Source: SIG587 sp045531585
GTDB taxonomy: Bacteria > Bacillota > Clostridia > Oscillospirales > Acutalibacteraceae
Length of the DNA: 16,350 nt
Direction of reading: 5' to 3'
Assembly: GCA_045531585.1 (NCBI GenBank)
Contig: JAZSEH010000030.1
Coordinates: forward strand, 1-16,350
Shown here: positions 6,960 through 14,594 of the stretch, piece by piece
Layout of the letters: every line of letters begins with the position of its first letter
How positions within the stretch are numbered: position 1 is the stretch's first letter
Notes under the pieces: generated by a model
Seen by the model: only the letters and a program-made list of their open reading frames with translations
What the model was told of the DNA's origin: nothing
The model's database searches: none
Made by a program: the position numbers and the translations under genes

Positions 6960-7250
6960 ATTTTTTTACATATCTGAAAAGCCTTCTACACCGCTATTTT
7001 ATGAAAAATTTCGGTTTTTATGCAAAAAATACTGCTCCCGCCTTGCCGTAAACGGCTAATGATAACCTGCATTAAATACAGGTGGGTACCTGAGCACGGT
7101 TTCGCGCTCCCTTCTTCCTTTTCGGCTCTTAACGTCCGAACCGGGAGGTCTGCAAACCCGCCGCGCTACAATCGGCTCCCAAAATAAAACTTGTAGGGTT
7201 ATAATAGACCGCGGTCCGCGAACAAGGCAGGATGTTTTATATAAAATTTC
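6960..7250. other. Gene-free stretch with several small hairpins
   Basis: No convincing coding frame is seen. The core (about 7040-7190) is richer in G+C than its flanks and has local inverted repeats: GCCGTAAACGGC, CCTG...CAGG around 7067-7083, GAGCACGGTTTCGCGCTC near 7093-7110, and TTCGG...CCGAA near 7122-7141. On the minus strand a T-rich run follows GGGAGCAGTA (about 7035-7022). It could be a structured small RNA or a decayed repeat. I do not match it to 6S, SRP, RNase P, tmRNA or tRNA. Confidence 0.3.
7190..7226. repeat. Small inverted-repeat unit starting TTGTAGGG
   Basis: CTTGT at 7190-7194 is inverted as ACAAG at 7222-7226, enclosing the palindromic GACCGCGGTC. The head TTGTAGGG is the same as that of the repeat at 10167-10267, so it may be a reduced copy of that family. 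Evidence is limited to this short match. Confidence 0.35.
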
Positions 7251-7253
7251 ACC

Positions 7254-7411
7254 TTAAAGCCTCCCTCTTTGAGGAAACCAACTGTAGGTTGGTAGAAGGA
7301 GTAACTCCCTCAGTCAGCTTCGCTGACAGCTCCTTACCGGAGCCCGTCCCCTCTGTCCTTTGGACATCTCCCCACACTGTGGGGAGTCACCCTCAAGGAG
7401 GGAGCCTTTAA
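7254..7411. mobile_element. MITE-like interspersed repeat with 21-bp inverted ends
   Basis: The left end TTAAAGCCTCCCTCTTTGAGG (7254-7274) matches the reverse complement of the right end (7391-7411) at 19 of 21 positions. Inside are short perfect hairpins: CCAACTGTAGGTTGG, GTCAGCTTCGCTGAC, TGTCCTTTGGACA and CCCCACACTGTGGGG. It encodes nothing. The size, inverted ends and stem-loop filling suit a non-autonomous element. It ends 8 nt from the stop codon of the DUF1292 gene and could also serve as that gene's terminator. No target duplication is evident. Confidence 0.75.
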
Positions 7412-7419
7412 TATGAAAA

Positions 7420-7716
7420 CTAATTTTCCTCTATCTCAAAGAAATCCTCAAGGCGGTCAATAAAGGCATCGGCAATGGTCTCGTACTCATCGTCGTCCTC
7501 AATCTCGCTGAAAAATTCCTCGCCGTCCTCCTCGGTAACCTTAACGATAACCAGCTCACCTGAATCCTCAAGCATTTTCTTAGGGTCGTCAAAGGTGGGA
7601 AGCAGCGCTAAATATCTGCCCATATCGGTTTCAATGGCATCAAGTATTTCAAACTTGTATTCCTTTCCCTCATCATCGGTAAGGGAAACTATATCGGGAT
7701 TATAATCTTCGGTCAT
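7420..7716 (-). CDS. DUF1292 family protein
   Basis: A 98-residue acidic protein of the DUF1292 (YrzB-like) family, which is common in Firmicutes and has no established function. The opening DIVSLTDDEGKEYKFEILD is typical: a short beta-rich start followed by a central EELVIVKV-like strand (here SGELVIVKVTEED) and a very acidic tail. The ATG at 7716 is preceded by AGGAGGT with 7 nt spacing and by its own promoter. It is a single-gene unit, divergent from pduL, with a MITE-like repeat right after its stop. In many Firmicutes relatives lie near alaS, but no such neighbour is seen here. Confidence 0.88.
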   Translation of the reverse strand: MTEDYNPDIVSLTDDEGKEYKFEILDAIETDMGRYLALLPTFDDPKKMLEDSGELVIVKVTEEDGEEFFSEIEDDDEYETIADAFIDRLEDFFEIEEN

Positions 7717-7745
7717 TTTAAGTACCTCCTACATTTGCTATATAT

Positions 7746-7774
7746 ATTTTAACCTTATTTTCAAAAATAGTCAA
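7746..7774 (-). promoter_or_regulatory. Promoter of the DUF1292 gene
   Basis: TTGACT (7774-7769) and TAAAAT (7751-7746) are separated by 17 nt on the minus strand, about 30 nt upstream of the ATG. It is back to back with the plus-strand pduL promoter. Confidence 0.7.
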
Positions 7775-7794
7775 CGGAAAATAAATTAAAGGCA

Positions 7795-7822
7795 TTGAAA
7801 ATTTTTAATTTTGTGGTAAAAT
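7795..7822 (+). promoter_or_regulatory. Promoter of the pduL-hemW-phosphatase cluster
   Basis: TTGAAA (7795-7800) and TAAAAT (7817-7822) are 16 nt apart, 35 nt upstream of the pduL ATG. AAGGAG at 7841-7846 is the ribosome site. Confidence 0.65.
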
Positions 7823-7856
7823 AAGTAAGAAAACAAAATAAAGGAGCAAATAAATA

Positions 7857-8429
7857 ATGAAAAGCGTATTAGTTGAAATTTCTGCACGCCACGTGCACGT
7901 TAGTGAGGAGCATCTTAAAATCCTTTTCGGTGAAGGCCACACCCTTACCCCTAAAAAGGACCTTTCTCAGCCCGGTCAGTTCGCTTGTGAGGAGCGCGTT
8001 ACCGTTGTAGGCCCCAAGCGTGAGCTTGCAGGCGTTTCCATTTTAGGTCCCTGCCGTAAGGCTACTCAGGTTGAGCTTTCCTTAACCGATGCCCGTTCCA
8101 TAGGAGTTGCCGCCCCTATTCGTGAGTCGGGTGACGTTGCAGGTTCAGGTGCCTGTAAGCTTGTTGGCCCCTGTGGTGAGGTTGAACTGACCGAGGGTGT
8201 TATTGCCGCCAAGCGTCATATACATATGACCACAGCCGATGCCGAGAAGTACGGCATTACCGACAGCCAGATTGTTAAGGTTAAGATTCCTACCGAGGGC
8301 AGAGCACTTGTTTTTGATGACGTTGTTGCCAGAGTAAGCGATTCCTATGCACTTGCCATGCACATTGATACCGACGAGGCCAATGCCGCCGCCGTTCCCG
8401 GTAGCTGCACAGGTGAAATCCTTGACTAA
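7857..8429 (+). CDS. pduL: PduL-type phosphate acyltransferase
   Basis: PduL proteins interconvert acyl-CoA plus phosphate with acyl phosphate plus CoA, and are unrelated in fold to the classical Pta. The 190 residues are the usual length for one lacking a microcompartment-targeting extension. Metal-binding blocks are visible: ARHVHVSEEHL near the N-terminus and AAKRHIHMTTADAEKYGI in the second half; between them lie KKDLSQPGQFACEERV and GVAAPIRESGDVAGS. No microcompartment shell genes are in the window, so a role as housekeeping phosphotransacetylase in acetate formation is likely (inference). An acetate kinase gene is not next to it. The 3' end overlaps the proposed hemW start by 8 nt. Confidence 0.93.
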   Translation: MKSVLVEISARHVHVSEEHLKILFGEGHTLTPKKDLSQPGQFACEERVTVVGPKRELAGVSILGPCRKATQVELSLTDARSIGVAAPIRESGDVAGSGACKLVGPCGEVELTEGVIAAKRHIHMTTADAEKYGITDSQIVKVKIPTEGRALVFDDVVARVSDSYALAMHIDTDEANAAAVPGSCTGEILD

Positions 8430-9531
8430 TTCGGGATTATATATCCACATTCCTTTTTGTGACAGCAAATGCCGTTATTGTAGCTTTTACAGCCTTACGG
8501 CAGGTGAGGATAAAAAGGTGGAGTACACACAGGCTCTTTGCCGTGAAATAGAAAAAAGGGGCGGAAAATTAACCCGCCCCTTTCATTCTCTTTACATTGG
8601 CGGAGGTACGCCCAGCGCACTTGGCGGTAAACTGCTTTGTGAAATAATAGAAAAAGCAAAAAACACCTTTAATATTACCCCTGATGCGGAAATAACCGTT
8701 GAGGTAAACCCAAAGACGGGGAGCAGGGAGCTTTTTTGTGCCCTTAAAAAGTCGGGGGTAAACCGAATTTCATTGGGTGTTCAAAGCGGAAATGATGAGG
8801 AGCTTAAACTGCTTGGCAGAGTCCATGATAAAAGCATGGCGGAAAGCACCTTTCTTGCCGCCAGGGCAGAGGGTTTTGACAATATTTCGGTGGACCTTAT
8901 AATAGGCCTGCCGGACAGCAATAAAAAAAGTCTTAAAAAAAGCCTTGATTTTATTCTTTCCCTTAACCCTGAGCATATCTCAACCTATATTTTAAGTGTT
9001 GACGAGGGAACACCCCTTTATAATATGAGGGATTCCCTTAATATGCCTGATGAGGAGGAAACGGTGCGCCAATATATGCAGGTTTGCAAAGCCCTTAAAA
9101 AGGCAGGCTATGAGCATTATGAGATTTCAAACTTTGCTAAAAATAGCAAACGCTCCCGCCACAACACCAACTACTGGGAGTGCGGCGAATATATAGGCAT
9201 TGGCCCCGGGGCTCATTCCTTTATTCTGCAGCAGCGGTTTTACTACCCTGCGGATATTGATGCCTTTATCACCGAGCCTAAACAGGAATATGACGGTGGC
9301 GGCGGAGATATGAACGAATTTATAATGCTGAAGCTTCGCCTTGCTGACGGCATATCCTTTAAGTATTTAAGCTACTATTACGATTTTAACCCAGCTAAGG
9401 AGTTTATGGAAAAGATAAAGCTGTATAAAAAGAATAAGCTTTGCCGTTTTGACGGAGATATTCTCAGCCTTACCGAAAAAGGTATGCTCCTTTCCAACGA
9501 AATTATAGCAGAATTGGAGAGCAGTCTATGA
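8422..9531 (+). CDS. hemW: HemW-like radical SAM protein (coproporphyrinogen oxidase-like)
   Basis: HemW proteins are radical SAM relatives of HemN, described as heme-binding chaperones rather than coproporphyrinogen dehydrogenases. The 369-residue product has the iron-sulfur motif CDSKCRYCSFYS (CxxxCxxC) directly after LYIHIPF, then YIGGGTPSAL, SLGVQSGNDEELKLLGR, DLIIGLP, STYILSVDEGTPL, HYEISNFAK and GIGPGAHSF, all typical of HemW. I choose the TTG at 8422 because AGGTGA at 8411-8416 sits 5 nt upstream and the protein then begins TNSGLYIHIPF. A GTG at 8413 is the alternative. A longer extension inside pduL is rejected since it lacks homology. Start and stop both overlap neighbours (the stop shares ATGA with the next gene), so it is translationally coupled. 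Confidence 0.9.
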   Translation: MTNSGLYIHIPFCDSKCRYCSFYSLTAGEDKKVEYTQALCREIEKRGGKLTRPFHSLYIGGGTPSALGGKLLCEIIEKAKNTFNITPDAEITVEVNPKTGSRELFCALKKSGVNRISLGVQSGNDEELKLLGRVHDKSMAESTFLAARAEGFDNISVDLIIGLPDSNKKSLKKSLDFILSLNPEHISTYILSVDEGTPLYNMRDSLNMPDEEETVRQYMQVCKALKKAGYEHYEISNFAKNSKRSRHNTNYWECGEYIGIGPGAHSFILQQRFYYPADIDAFITEPKQEYDGGGGDMNEFIMLKLRLADGISFKYLSYYYDFNPAKEFMEKIKLYKKNKLCRFDGDILSLTEKGMLLSNEIIAELESSL

Positions 9532-10130
9532 TTACTTACAAAATTCATCTTATACGCCACGGCATGACCGACGGCAACCTTATGGGACAGTATATCGGTG
9601 TTACCGACCTGCCCCTTTCTCCCGACGGGGTTAACGAGCTTGTGGAGCTTAAGGGCCTTGTGGAGTACCCTGAGGTACAGCAGGTTTATACCTCGCCCCT
9701 TCTTCGTTGCAGACAGAGTGCCAACATACTTTTCCCCGACAGGCAGCAGGTAATTGTTGAAAACTTTAAGGAGTACAACTTCGGCTCCTTTGAGGGAAAA
9801 ACCGCCATAGAGCTTGAAAACACCAAGGAGTATAAGGATTTTATAGCAGGCAGAATATCTGCGCCTCCCGGTGGTGAGGATAACGCCGAATTTGTTACAC
9901 GCCTTTGCGTGGGACTCAGAGAAATGCTTGTGGATATGATGGACAAAAACGTCACCACCGCCGCTGCGGTTATGCACGGCGGAGCCATTATGATGCTCCT
10001 TGCCGCCACCGCACTGCCAAGAAAACAGCCTGCTGAGTGGACAAGCGACGCAGGCAGGGGCTACACCATACGCATAACCCCCTCCCTCTATCAGCGCACA
10101 GGCGCTGTTGAGGTTATAGATATTATATGA
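9528..10130 (+). CDS. Histidine phosphatase family protein (phosphoglycerate mutase-like)
   Basis: The 200-residue protein has the catalytic LIRHGMT motif, with His11 as the phosphate acceptor. It also has SPLLRCRQSA, the acid residue region EYNFGSFEGK, and the second His in VMHGG at about residue 150. Such proteins include cofactor-dependent phosphoglycerate mutases, alpha-ribazole phosphatases and broad sugar-phosphate phosphatases; the length suits the CobC/GpmB-like group, but substrate cannot be told from sequence and no cobalamin genes are near. It overlaps the hemW stop by ATGA, so it is co-translated with it. No clear terminator follows; a repeat lies 36 nt downstream. Confidence 0.9.
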   Translation: MITYKIHLIRHGMTDGNLMGQYIGVTDLPLSPDGVNELVELKGLVEYPEVQQVYTSPLLRCRQSANILFPDRQQVIVENFKEYNFGSFEGKTAIELENTKEYKDFIAGRISAPPGGEDNAEFVTRLCVGLREMLVDMMDKNVTTAAAVMHGGAIMMLLAATALPRKQPAEWTSDAGRGYTIRITPSLYQRTGAVEVIDII

Positions 10131-10166
10131 CATGTACTCATAATAAACAAAAAATATTATGTGATA

Positions 10167-10267
10167 TTGTAGGGGATGGCGGTTACGACATCCCGAAAAC
10201 AAATATCTGATAATTAAAATATTTAATTCGCCCAATAACGGTTTGTCGCAAGCGCCAAACCCTACAA
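10167..10267. repeat. 101-bp interspersed repeat with TTGTAGGG inverted ends
   Basis: The left end TTGTAGGGGATGGCGGTTAC and the reverse complement of the right end (TTGTAGGGTTTGGCGCTTGC) agree over the first 8 bases and most of the next 20, and can fold on each other. The middle is A/T-rich. It has no coding capacity. It lies between the phosphatase stop and the ABC exporter promoter, a usual spot for MITE-like repeats in Clostridia. Together with flanking A/T-rich DNA it fills the 295-nt gap between the two genes. Confidence 0.6.
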
Positions 10268-10327
10268 ATGCAACAATCCCAAAATTTATATCATTGTTTA
10301 AACGGTATAATTTAACATTTTGTTCAT

Positions 10328-10356
10328 TTGACAATGAAATTTAATAGTTTTATACT
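10328..10356 (+). promoter_or_regulatory. Sigma-A promoter of the ABC exporter pair
   Basis: TTGACA (10328-10333) and TATACT (10351-10356) have 17 nt between them. The leader of about 60 nt contains a small hairpin (GGTATG...CATACC, about 10366-10383) and a GGGTGAAATTCCCC stretch. AAGGAG then lies about 10 nt before the ATG at 10426. Confidence 0.85.
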
Positions 10357-10425
10357 ATTAAAGTATGGTATGTATTTCCATACCTCGGGTGAAATTCCCC
10401 ACCGATAAAAAGGAGTTTTTAATTT

Positions 10426-12180
10426 ATGTTCAAACGGCTTTTGCAATGTGTGCGAGAGTTTAAAACGCCTGCAATTATTACAATGGCACTAATGGTGGTT
10501 GAGGTTGTTATTGAATGTCTCATCCCCTTTATCACAGCCGACCTTGTGAACGCTGTGCAGGCAGGCGCCAACAATCCCGCTATGATGCCCGAAATTATTA
10601 AAACAGGCGTTCTGCTTATAGGCATGGCGCTTGTGTCCCTTTGCTGCGGCGGAATAGGCGGCTTTACCTGCGCCAAGGCCTCTGCGGGCTTTGCACGAAA
10701 CCTGCGCAGGGATATTTTTTACAAGGTGCAGGATTATTCCTTTGAGAATATTGATAAATTCTCAACCTCCTCCCTTGTTACCCGTATGACTACCGACGTT
10801 ACCCACGTGCAGATGGCTTTTATGATGTGCATACGCATTGCCGTAAGGGCTCCCCTTATGCTTATTTTTGCCATTATTATGGCCTACGTTATGGGCGGTG
10901 CGCTGGCAACCTCCTTCGTGGTAATAGTGCCCTTCCTTGTTTTCGGTCTGCTTATGGTAAGCCGCAAGGCTATGCCAGCATTTCGCAGTGTGTTTAAAAA
11001 GTATGACCGATTAAATGAATCCATTGAGGAAAACGTTCGTGCAATGCGTGTTGTAAAGGGCTTTTCCCGTGAGGAATACGAAAAGGAAAAATTTGCCTTT
11101 GCCTCGGATAATATCCGTAAGGATTTCACCAAGGCCGAAAGGATAGTTGCCCTTAATTCCCCCTTAATGCAGATATGCGTTTACTTTAATATGGTGTTCG
11201 TTCTGCTTATAGGCTCACGCCTTATAATAAACAGCGGTGGCACCCTTATAAACGTGGGTGAAATTTCCGCAATGCTCACCTACGGTATGCAGATTCTGAT
11301 GCAGCTTATGATGCTTTCAATGATATACGTAATGCTTACCATGTCGGGTGAGTCTATGAAGCGTATTTATGAGGTGCTTAAAGAAACCCCTGCCCTTACA
11401 AGCCCCGAAAAGGCCGAAACCTTGGTGCTTGACGGCTCCATTGATTTTGAAAACGTAAGCTTTAAGTACAGCAAAAAAGCGGAACAGTTTGCCCTGAAGG
11501 ACATAGACCTGCACATAAAAAGCGGTATGACTGTGGGCGTACTGGGCGGTACGGGTTCCAGCAAATCCACCCTTGTTCAGCTTATCCCACGTCTTTATGA
11601 CGTTAGCGAGGGCTGTGTTAAGGTTGGCGGCAGGGACGTGCGGGAGTACGACCTTGACACCCTCCGCGGTGAGGTTGCAATGGTACTGCAAAAGAACCTG
11701 CTTTTCTCAGGCACCATTAAGGAAAACCTGCGCTGGGGCAACGAAAACGCCACCGATGAGGAGCTTATTGAGGCCTGTAGACTTTCTCAGGCCGATGAAT
11801 TTGTCCGCTCCTTCCCTGATGGCTACGATACTTATATTGAGCAGGGCGGTACCAACGTTTCGGGCGGTCAGAAGCAGCGCCTTTGTATTGCCCGCGCCCT
11901 TGTTAAAAAGCCTAAAATACTTATTCTTGATGACTCCACCAGCGCCGTTGATACCAAGACCGACGCCCTTATTCGTGAGGGCTTCAGGAAATTTATTCCC
12001 GAGACCACCAAAATAATAATTGCTCAGCGTGTGGCTTCGGTTATGGATGCCGACCTTATTATTGTTATGGAAAACGGCGGTATTGCCGCCGCAGGCACCC
12101 ATAATGAGTTGCTAAAGAGCTGTGACATCTACTCAGAAATATACCATCAGCAGATAAAGGCAGGTGAGGAAAATGAGTAA
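10426..12180 (+). CDS. ABC exporter half-transporter, subunit with degenerate ATP site
   Basis: A 584-residue membrane protein with an N-terminal six-helix exporter domain (about 1-310) fused to an ATPase domain. Walker A GGTGSSKST is at about 374-382, the signature NVSGGQKQR at about 476, and Walker B ILILDDSTSAVD near 500. The residue after the Walker B Asp is Asp where the catalytic Glu is expected, and the H-loop reads IIAQR, with Gln for His. These two changes mark the non-catalytic partner of a heterodimeric type IV exporter (BmrC/BmrD or TmrA/TmrB style). Its stop overlaps the ATG of the second half-transporter by 8 nt. Substrate is unknown; drugs, lipids or peptides are all possible. 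No regulator gene lies beside it. Confidence 0.92.
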   Translation: MFKRLLQCVREFKTPAIITMALMVVEVVIECLIPFITADLVNAVQAGANNPAMMPEIIKTGVLLIGMALVSLCCGGIGGFTCAKASAGFARNLRRDIFYKVQDYSFENIDKFSTSSLVTRMTTDVTHVQMAFMMCIRIAVRAPLMLIFAIIMAYVMGGALATSFVVIVPFLVFGLLMVSRKAMPAFRSVFKKYDRLNESIEENVRAMRVVKGFSREEYEKEKFAFASDNIRKDFTKAERIVALNSPLMQICVYFNMVFVLLIGSRLIINSGGTLINVGEISAMLTYGMQILMQLMMLSMIYVMLTMSGESMKRIYEVLKETPALTSPEKAETLVLDGSIDFENVSFKYSKKAEQFALKDIDLHIKSGMTVGVLGGTGSSKSTLVQLIPRLYDVSEGCVKVGGRDVREYDLDTLRGEVAMVLQKNLLFSGTIKENLRWGNENATDEELIEACRLSQADEFVRSFPDGYDTYIEQGGTNVSGGQKQRLCIARALVKKPKILILDDSTSAVDTKTDALIREGFRKFIPETTKIIIAQRVASVMDADLIIVMENGGIAAAGTHNELLKSCDIYSEIYHQQIKAGEENE

Positions 12181-14107
12181 TAAAAAGCCTCCCGTAGCCC
12201 TTAAGGGCGGCCCCGCAAGGCGCCTTGACCCCAAGGTGCTGGGCAGGGTGTTAAAGCTGCTTATCAGCTCCTATCCCGCCCTTTTACCCTTTACCGCCTT
12301 TTGTATTCTCTTTTCCGCACTTGTATCGGCAATACCCTCGGTATTTACCCAAAAGGTGCTGGCGGTAATAACCAAGTATATTGAAATGGGCTCTACCGAT
12401 TATTCCGCCGCCCTTGGTGAGATTCTCCCCAAGGTGCTGACCCTTGTGGTGCTGTACGTGCTTTCCATTATCTTTATCACCCTGCACACACAGCTTATGG
12501 CATTTATTACACAGGGCTTTTTATCAAAAATGCGTTGCAAAATGTTTGAGGGTATGCAGAATTTGCCCATTAAATATTTTGACCAAAATAAGCACGGCGA
12601 TATTATGAGCCACTATACCAACGATATTGATACCCTGCGTCAGCTTGTCTCCCAGTCCCTGCCCAGCCTGCTCCAAAGCATTGTTATAGTAGTTACGGTG
12701 CTTTCCATTATGCTGTGGTACAGCGTTTGGATGACCCTTGTGGTGTTGTGCGGCGTTGTGTTTATGTTCTTTGTTTCCAAGACAATAGGCGGCGGCAGTG
12801 CAAAATACTTTATCCGTCAGCAAAAGGCTATCGGTAAAACCGAGGGCTTTGTTCAGGAAATGATGAACGGACAAAAGGTTATCAAGGTCTTCTGCCACGA
12901 GGATGAGGCAAAGGAGGACTTTGATAAGATAAACGACTCCCTTTTTGAGGATAGCTACAAGGCCCACGCCTTTGCCAACTCAATGGGCCCCATAATTATG
13001 AATATCGGCAACGTGCTTTACGTTATCATTGCCACCGTAGGCGGCCTGTTTTTGGTTTCGGGAGCACAGAACCTCTCCATTTCGGGACTTGCCTTCTCAA
13101 TAGACCTGATAATCCCCTTCCTTAATATGACCAAGCAGTTCACAGGCAATATAAATCAGGTTTCTCAGCAGTTTAACTCCATTGTAATGGCCCTTGCAGG
13201 CGCACAGCGTATATTTGACCTTATGGATGCAAAGCCCGAAACCGACGAGGGCTACGTTACCCTTGTAAATGCAAACGTTGCTCCCGACGGTACCGTTACC
13301 GAGGCTGAAAAGCATACGGGACATTGGGCCTGGAAGCACCCCCACTCTGACGGAAGCGTGACCTATACCGTTCTTCAGGGTGACGTGCGTATGGTGGACG
13401 TGGACTTTGCCTATGAGGAGGGCAAGAACGTTCTGAAAAACGTTTCGGTTTATGCCGAGCCGGGACAAAAGGTTGCCTTTGTTGGCGCCACCGGTGCAGG
13501 TAAGACCACCATTACCAACCTTATAAACCGTTTTTACGATATTGCCGACGGCAAAATCCGTTACGACGGTATAAATGTGAATAAAATAAAGAAATCCGAC
13601 CTGCGAAAAAGCCTTGGCATAGTTCTGCAGGAAACCAACCTGTTTACAGGCACGGTTATGGATAATATCCGCTACGGTAAGCTGGATGCCACCGATGAGG
13701 AGTGCATAAGCGCCGCAAAATTAGCCGGTGCCGATGATTTTATCCGCCGCCTGCCCAAGGGCTACAACACCCTGCTTTCGGGTAACGGTGCCAACCTTTC
13801 TCAGGGCCAGCGTCAGCTTATTGCCATTGCCCGCGCCGCCGTTGCCGACCCCCCTGTGCTTATAATGGACGAGGCAACCTCCTCCATAGATACCCGTACA
13901 GAGGCCATTGTTCAGCGTGGTATGGATAAGCTTATGGAGGGCAGAACGGTGTTCGTTATCGCCCACCGCCTCTCCACCGTTAAGAACTGTGACGTTATTA
14001 TGGTGCTTGACCATGGCGAAATTATTGAGCGTGGCGACCATAAATCCCTCCTTGAACAAAAGGGCACCTATTACCAGCTTTATACAGGCGCCTTCGAGCT
14101 TGAATAA
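12173..14107 (+). CDS. ABC exporter half-transporter, catalytic subunit
   Basis: The 644-residue partner of the upstream half-transporter. A six-helix membrane domain (about 35-340) is followed by an insertion of some 45 residues (around 355-400, with HTGHWAWKHPHSDGS) before the ATPase domain. Walker A GATGAGKTT is at about 438, the signature NLSQGQRQL near 540, Walker B VLIMDEATSSID near 562 with the catalytic Glu, and the H-loop FVIAHRLSTV near 598. All catalytic positions are intact, complementing the degenerate first subunit. The ATG at 12173 is preferred over an upstream GTG (12164) because AGGTGAGGA precedes it; it overlaps the previous stop. An intrinsic terminator follows. Confidence 0.93.
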   Translation: MSNKKPPVALKGGPARRLDPKVLGRVLKLLISSYPALLPFTAFCILFSALVSAIPSVFTQKVLAVITKYIEMGSTDYSAALGEILPKVLTLVVLYVLSIIFITLHTQLMAFITQGFLSKMRCKMFEGMQNLPIKYFDQNKHGDIMSHYTNDIDTLRQLVSQSLPSLLQSIVIVVTVLSIMLWYSVWMTLVVLCGVVFMFFVSKTIGGGSAKYFIRQQKAIGKTEGFVQEMMNGQKVIKVFCHEDEAKEDFDKINDSLFEDSYKAHAFANSMGPIIMNIGNVLYVIIATVGGLFLVSGAQNLSISGLAFSIDLIIPFLNMTKQFTGNINQVSQQFNSIVMALAGAQRIFDLMDAKPETDEGYVTLVNANVAPDGTVTEAEKHTGHWAWKHPHSDGSVTYTVLQGDVRMVDVDFAYEEGKNVLKNVSVYAEPGQKVAFVGATGAGKTTITNLINRFYDIADGKIRYDGINVNKIKKSDLRKSLGIVLQETNLFTGTVMDNIRYGKLDATDEECISAAKLAGADDFIRRLPKGYNTLLSGNGANLSQGQRQLIAIARAAVADPPVLIMDEATSSIDTRTEAIVQRGMDKLMEGRTVFVIAHRLSTVKNCDVIMVLDHGEIIERGDHKSLLEQKGTYYQLYTGAFELE

Positions 14108-14130
14108 AAAATAAATAATGTACAGGCAAA

Positions 14131-14174
14131 AAAATCCTCCGTGCTTCATAGATTTAAAACACGGAGGGTTTTTT
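14131..14174 (+). terminator. Intrinsic terminator after the ABC exporter, overlapping the sigK ribosome site
   Basis: CCTCCGTG (14136-14143) pairs perfectly with CACGGAGG (14160-14167), extended outward by A-T and G-T pairs, and is followed by GTTTTTT. The right arm contains the only Shine-Dalgarno-like GGAGGG in front of the sigK ATG (14175), so the same hairpin would hide that ribosome site in read-through transcripts. Confidence 0.88.
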
Positions 14175-14594
14175 ATGTTTTTTTCACTGCTGGCTGAAAT
14201 AGCCTCGTCACTTATTTATCTTGCGCTTAACGTTACGGGAGCAGGCTCCTTTCCGCCGCCCCTTTCATCCCAAAGAGAGGCGGAGCTGCTGGAAAAATGT
14301 ACCCGTGGGGACACGGACGCAAGAAACACCCTGATTGAGCATAATCTGCGCCTTGTTGCCCATATAGTAAAAAAATATTACACCGCCACCGATGAGCAGG
14401 AGGACCTTATTTCCATAGGCACCATAGGTCTCATTAAGGCTGTGGCCACCTTTAAGCCCCAAAAAGGGAGCCGCCTTGCCACCTACGCTGCGCGGTGTAT
14501 TGAAAATGCAACCCTATCACAAATGAGTTTTTGGTTACGAAAAGAACTCCCCACTGGAGAATTACCGAACAGACGGCAGAAAATATGTATATAA
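14175..14594 (+). pseudogene. sigK: Sporulation sigma-K, N-terminal part interrupted by foreign DNA
   Basis: Sigma-K is the late mother-cell sigma factor of sporulation. The frame begins with a hydrophobic pro-sequence (FFSLLAEIASSLIYLALN), then FPPPLSSQREAELLEKCTRGD, TLIEHNLRLVAHIVKKYY, EDLISIGTIGLIKAVATF and RLATYAARCIEN, all close to Bacillus and clostridial sigma-K through region 2. At about codon 111 homology stops: instead of the expected ENEILM-type continuation it reads ENATLSQMSFWLRKELP and ends after 139 residues. Regions 3 and 4 are missing. Integrase and HTH genes follow, so the gene looks split by an inserted element, as by the skin element in B. subtilis, rather than merely decayed. 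Whether the C-terminal part lies beyond the window cannot be seen. The ATG at 14175 is 6 nt after GGAGGG. Confidence 0.88.

Noticed and set aside
7085..7185. tRNA-like or other known RNA gene in the gene-free stretch
   Set aside because: No cloverleaf with T-arm GGTTCGAAT-type loop and CCA-ready acceptor can be drawn, and the conserved marks of 6S, SRP, RNase P and tmRNA are not seen.
8347..8421. Longer hemW starting inside pduL
   Set aside because: The extra residues show no HemW homology and lie in the coding sequence of pduL in another frame.
10380..10412. GGGTGAAATTCCCCACCG resembles part of the FMN riboswitch
   Set aside because: Only about 18 nt match, and the leader between promoter and start codon is about 60 nt, too short for the full aptamer; the other conserved blocks are missing.
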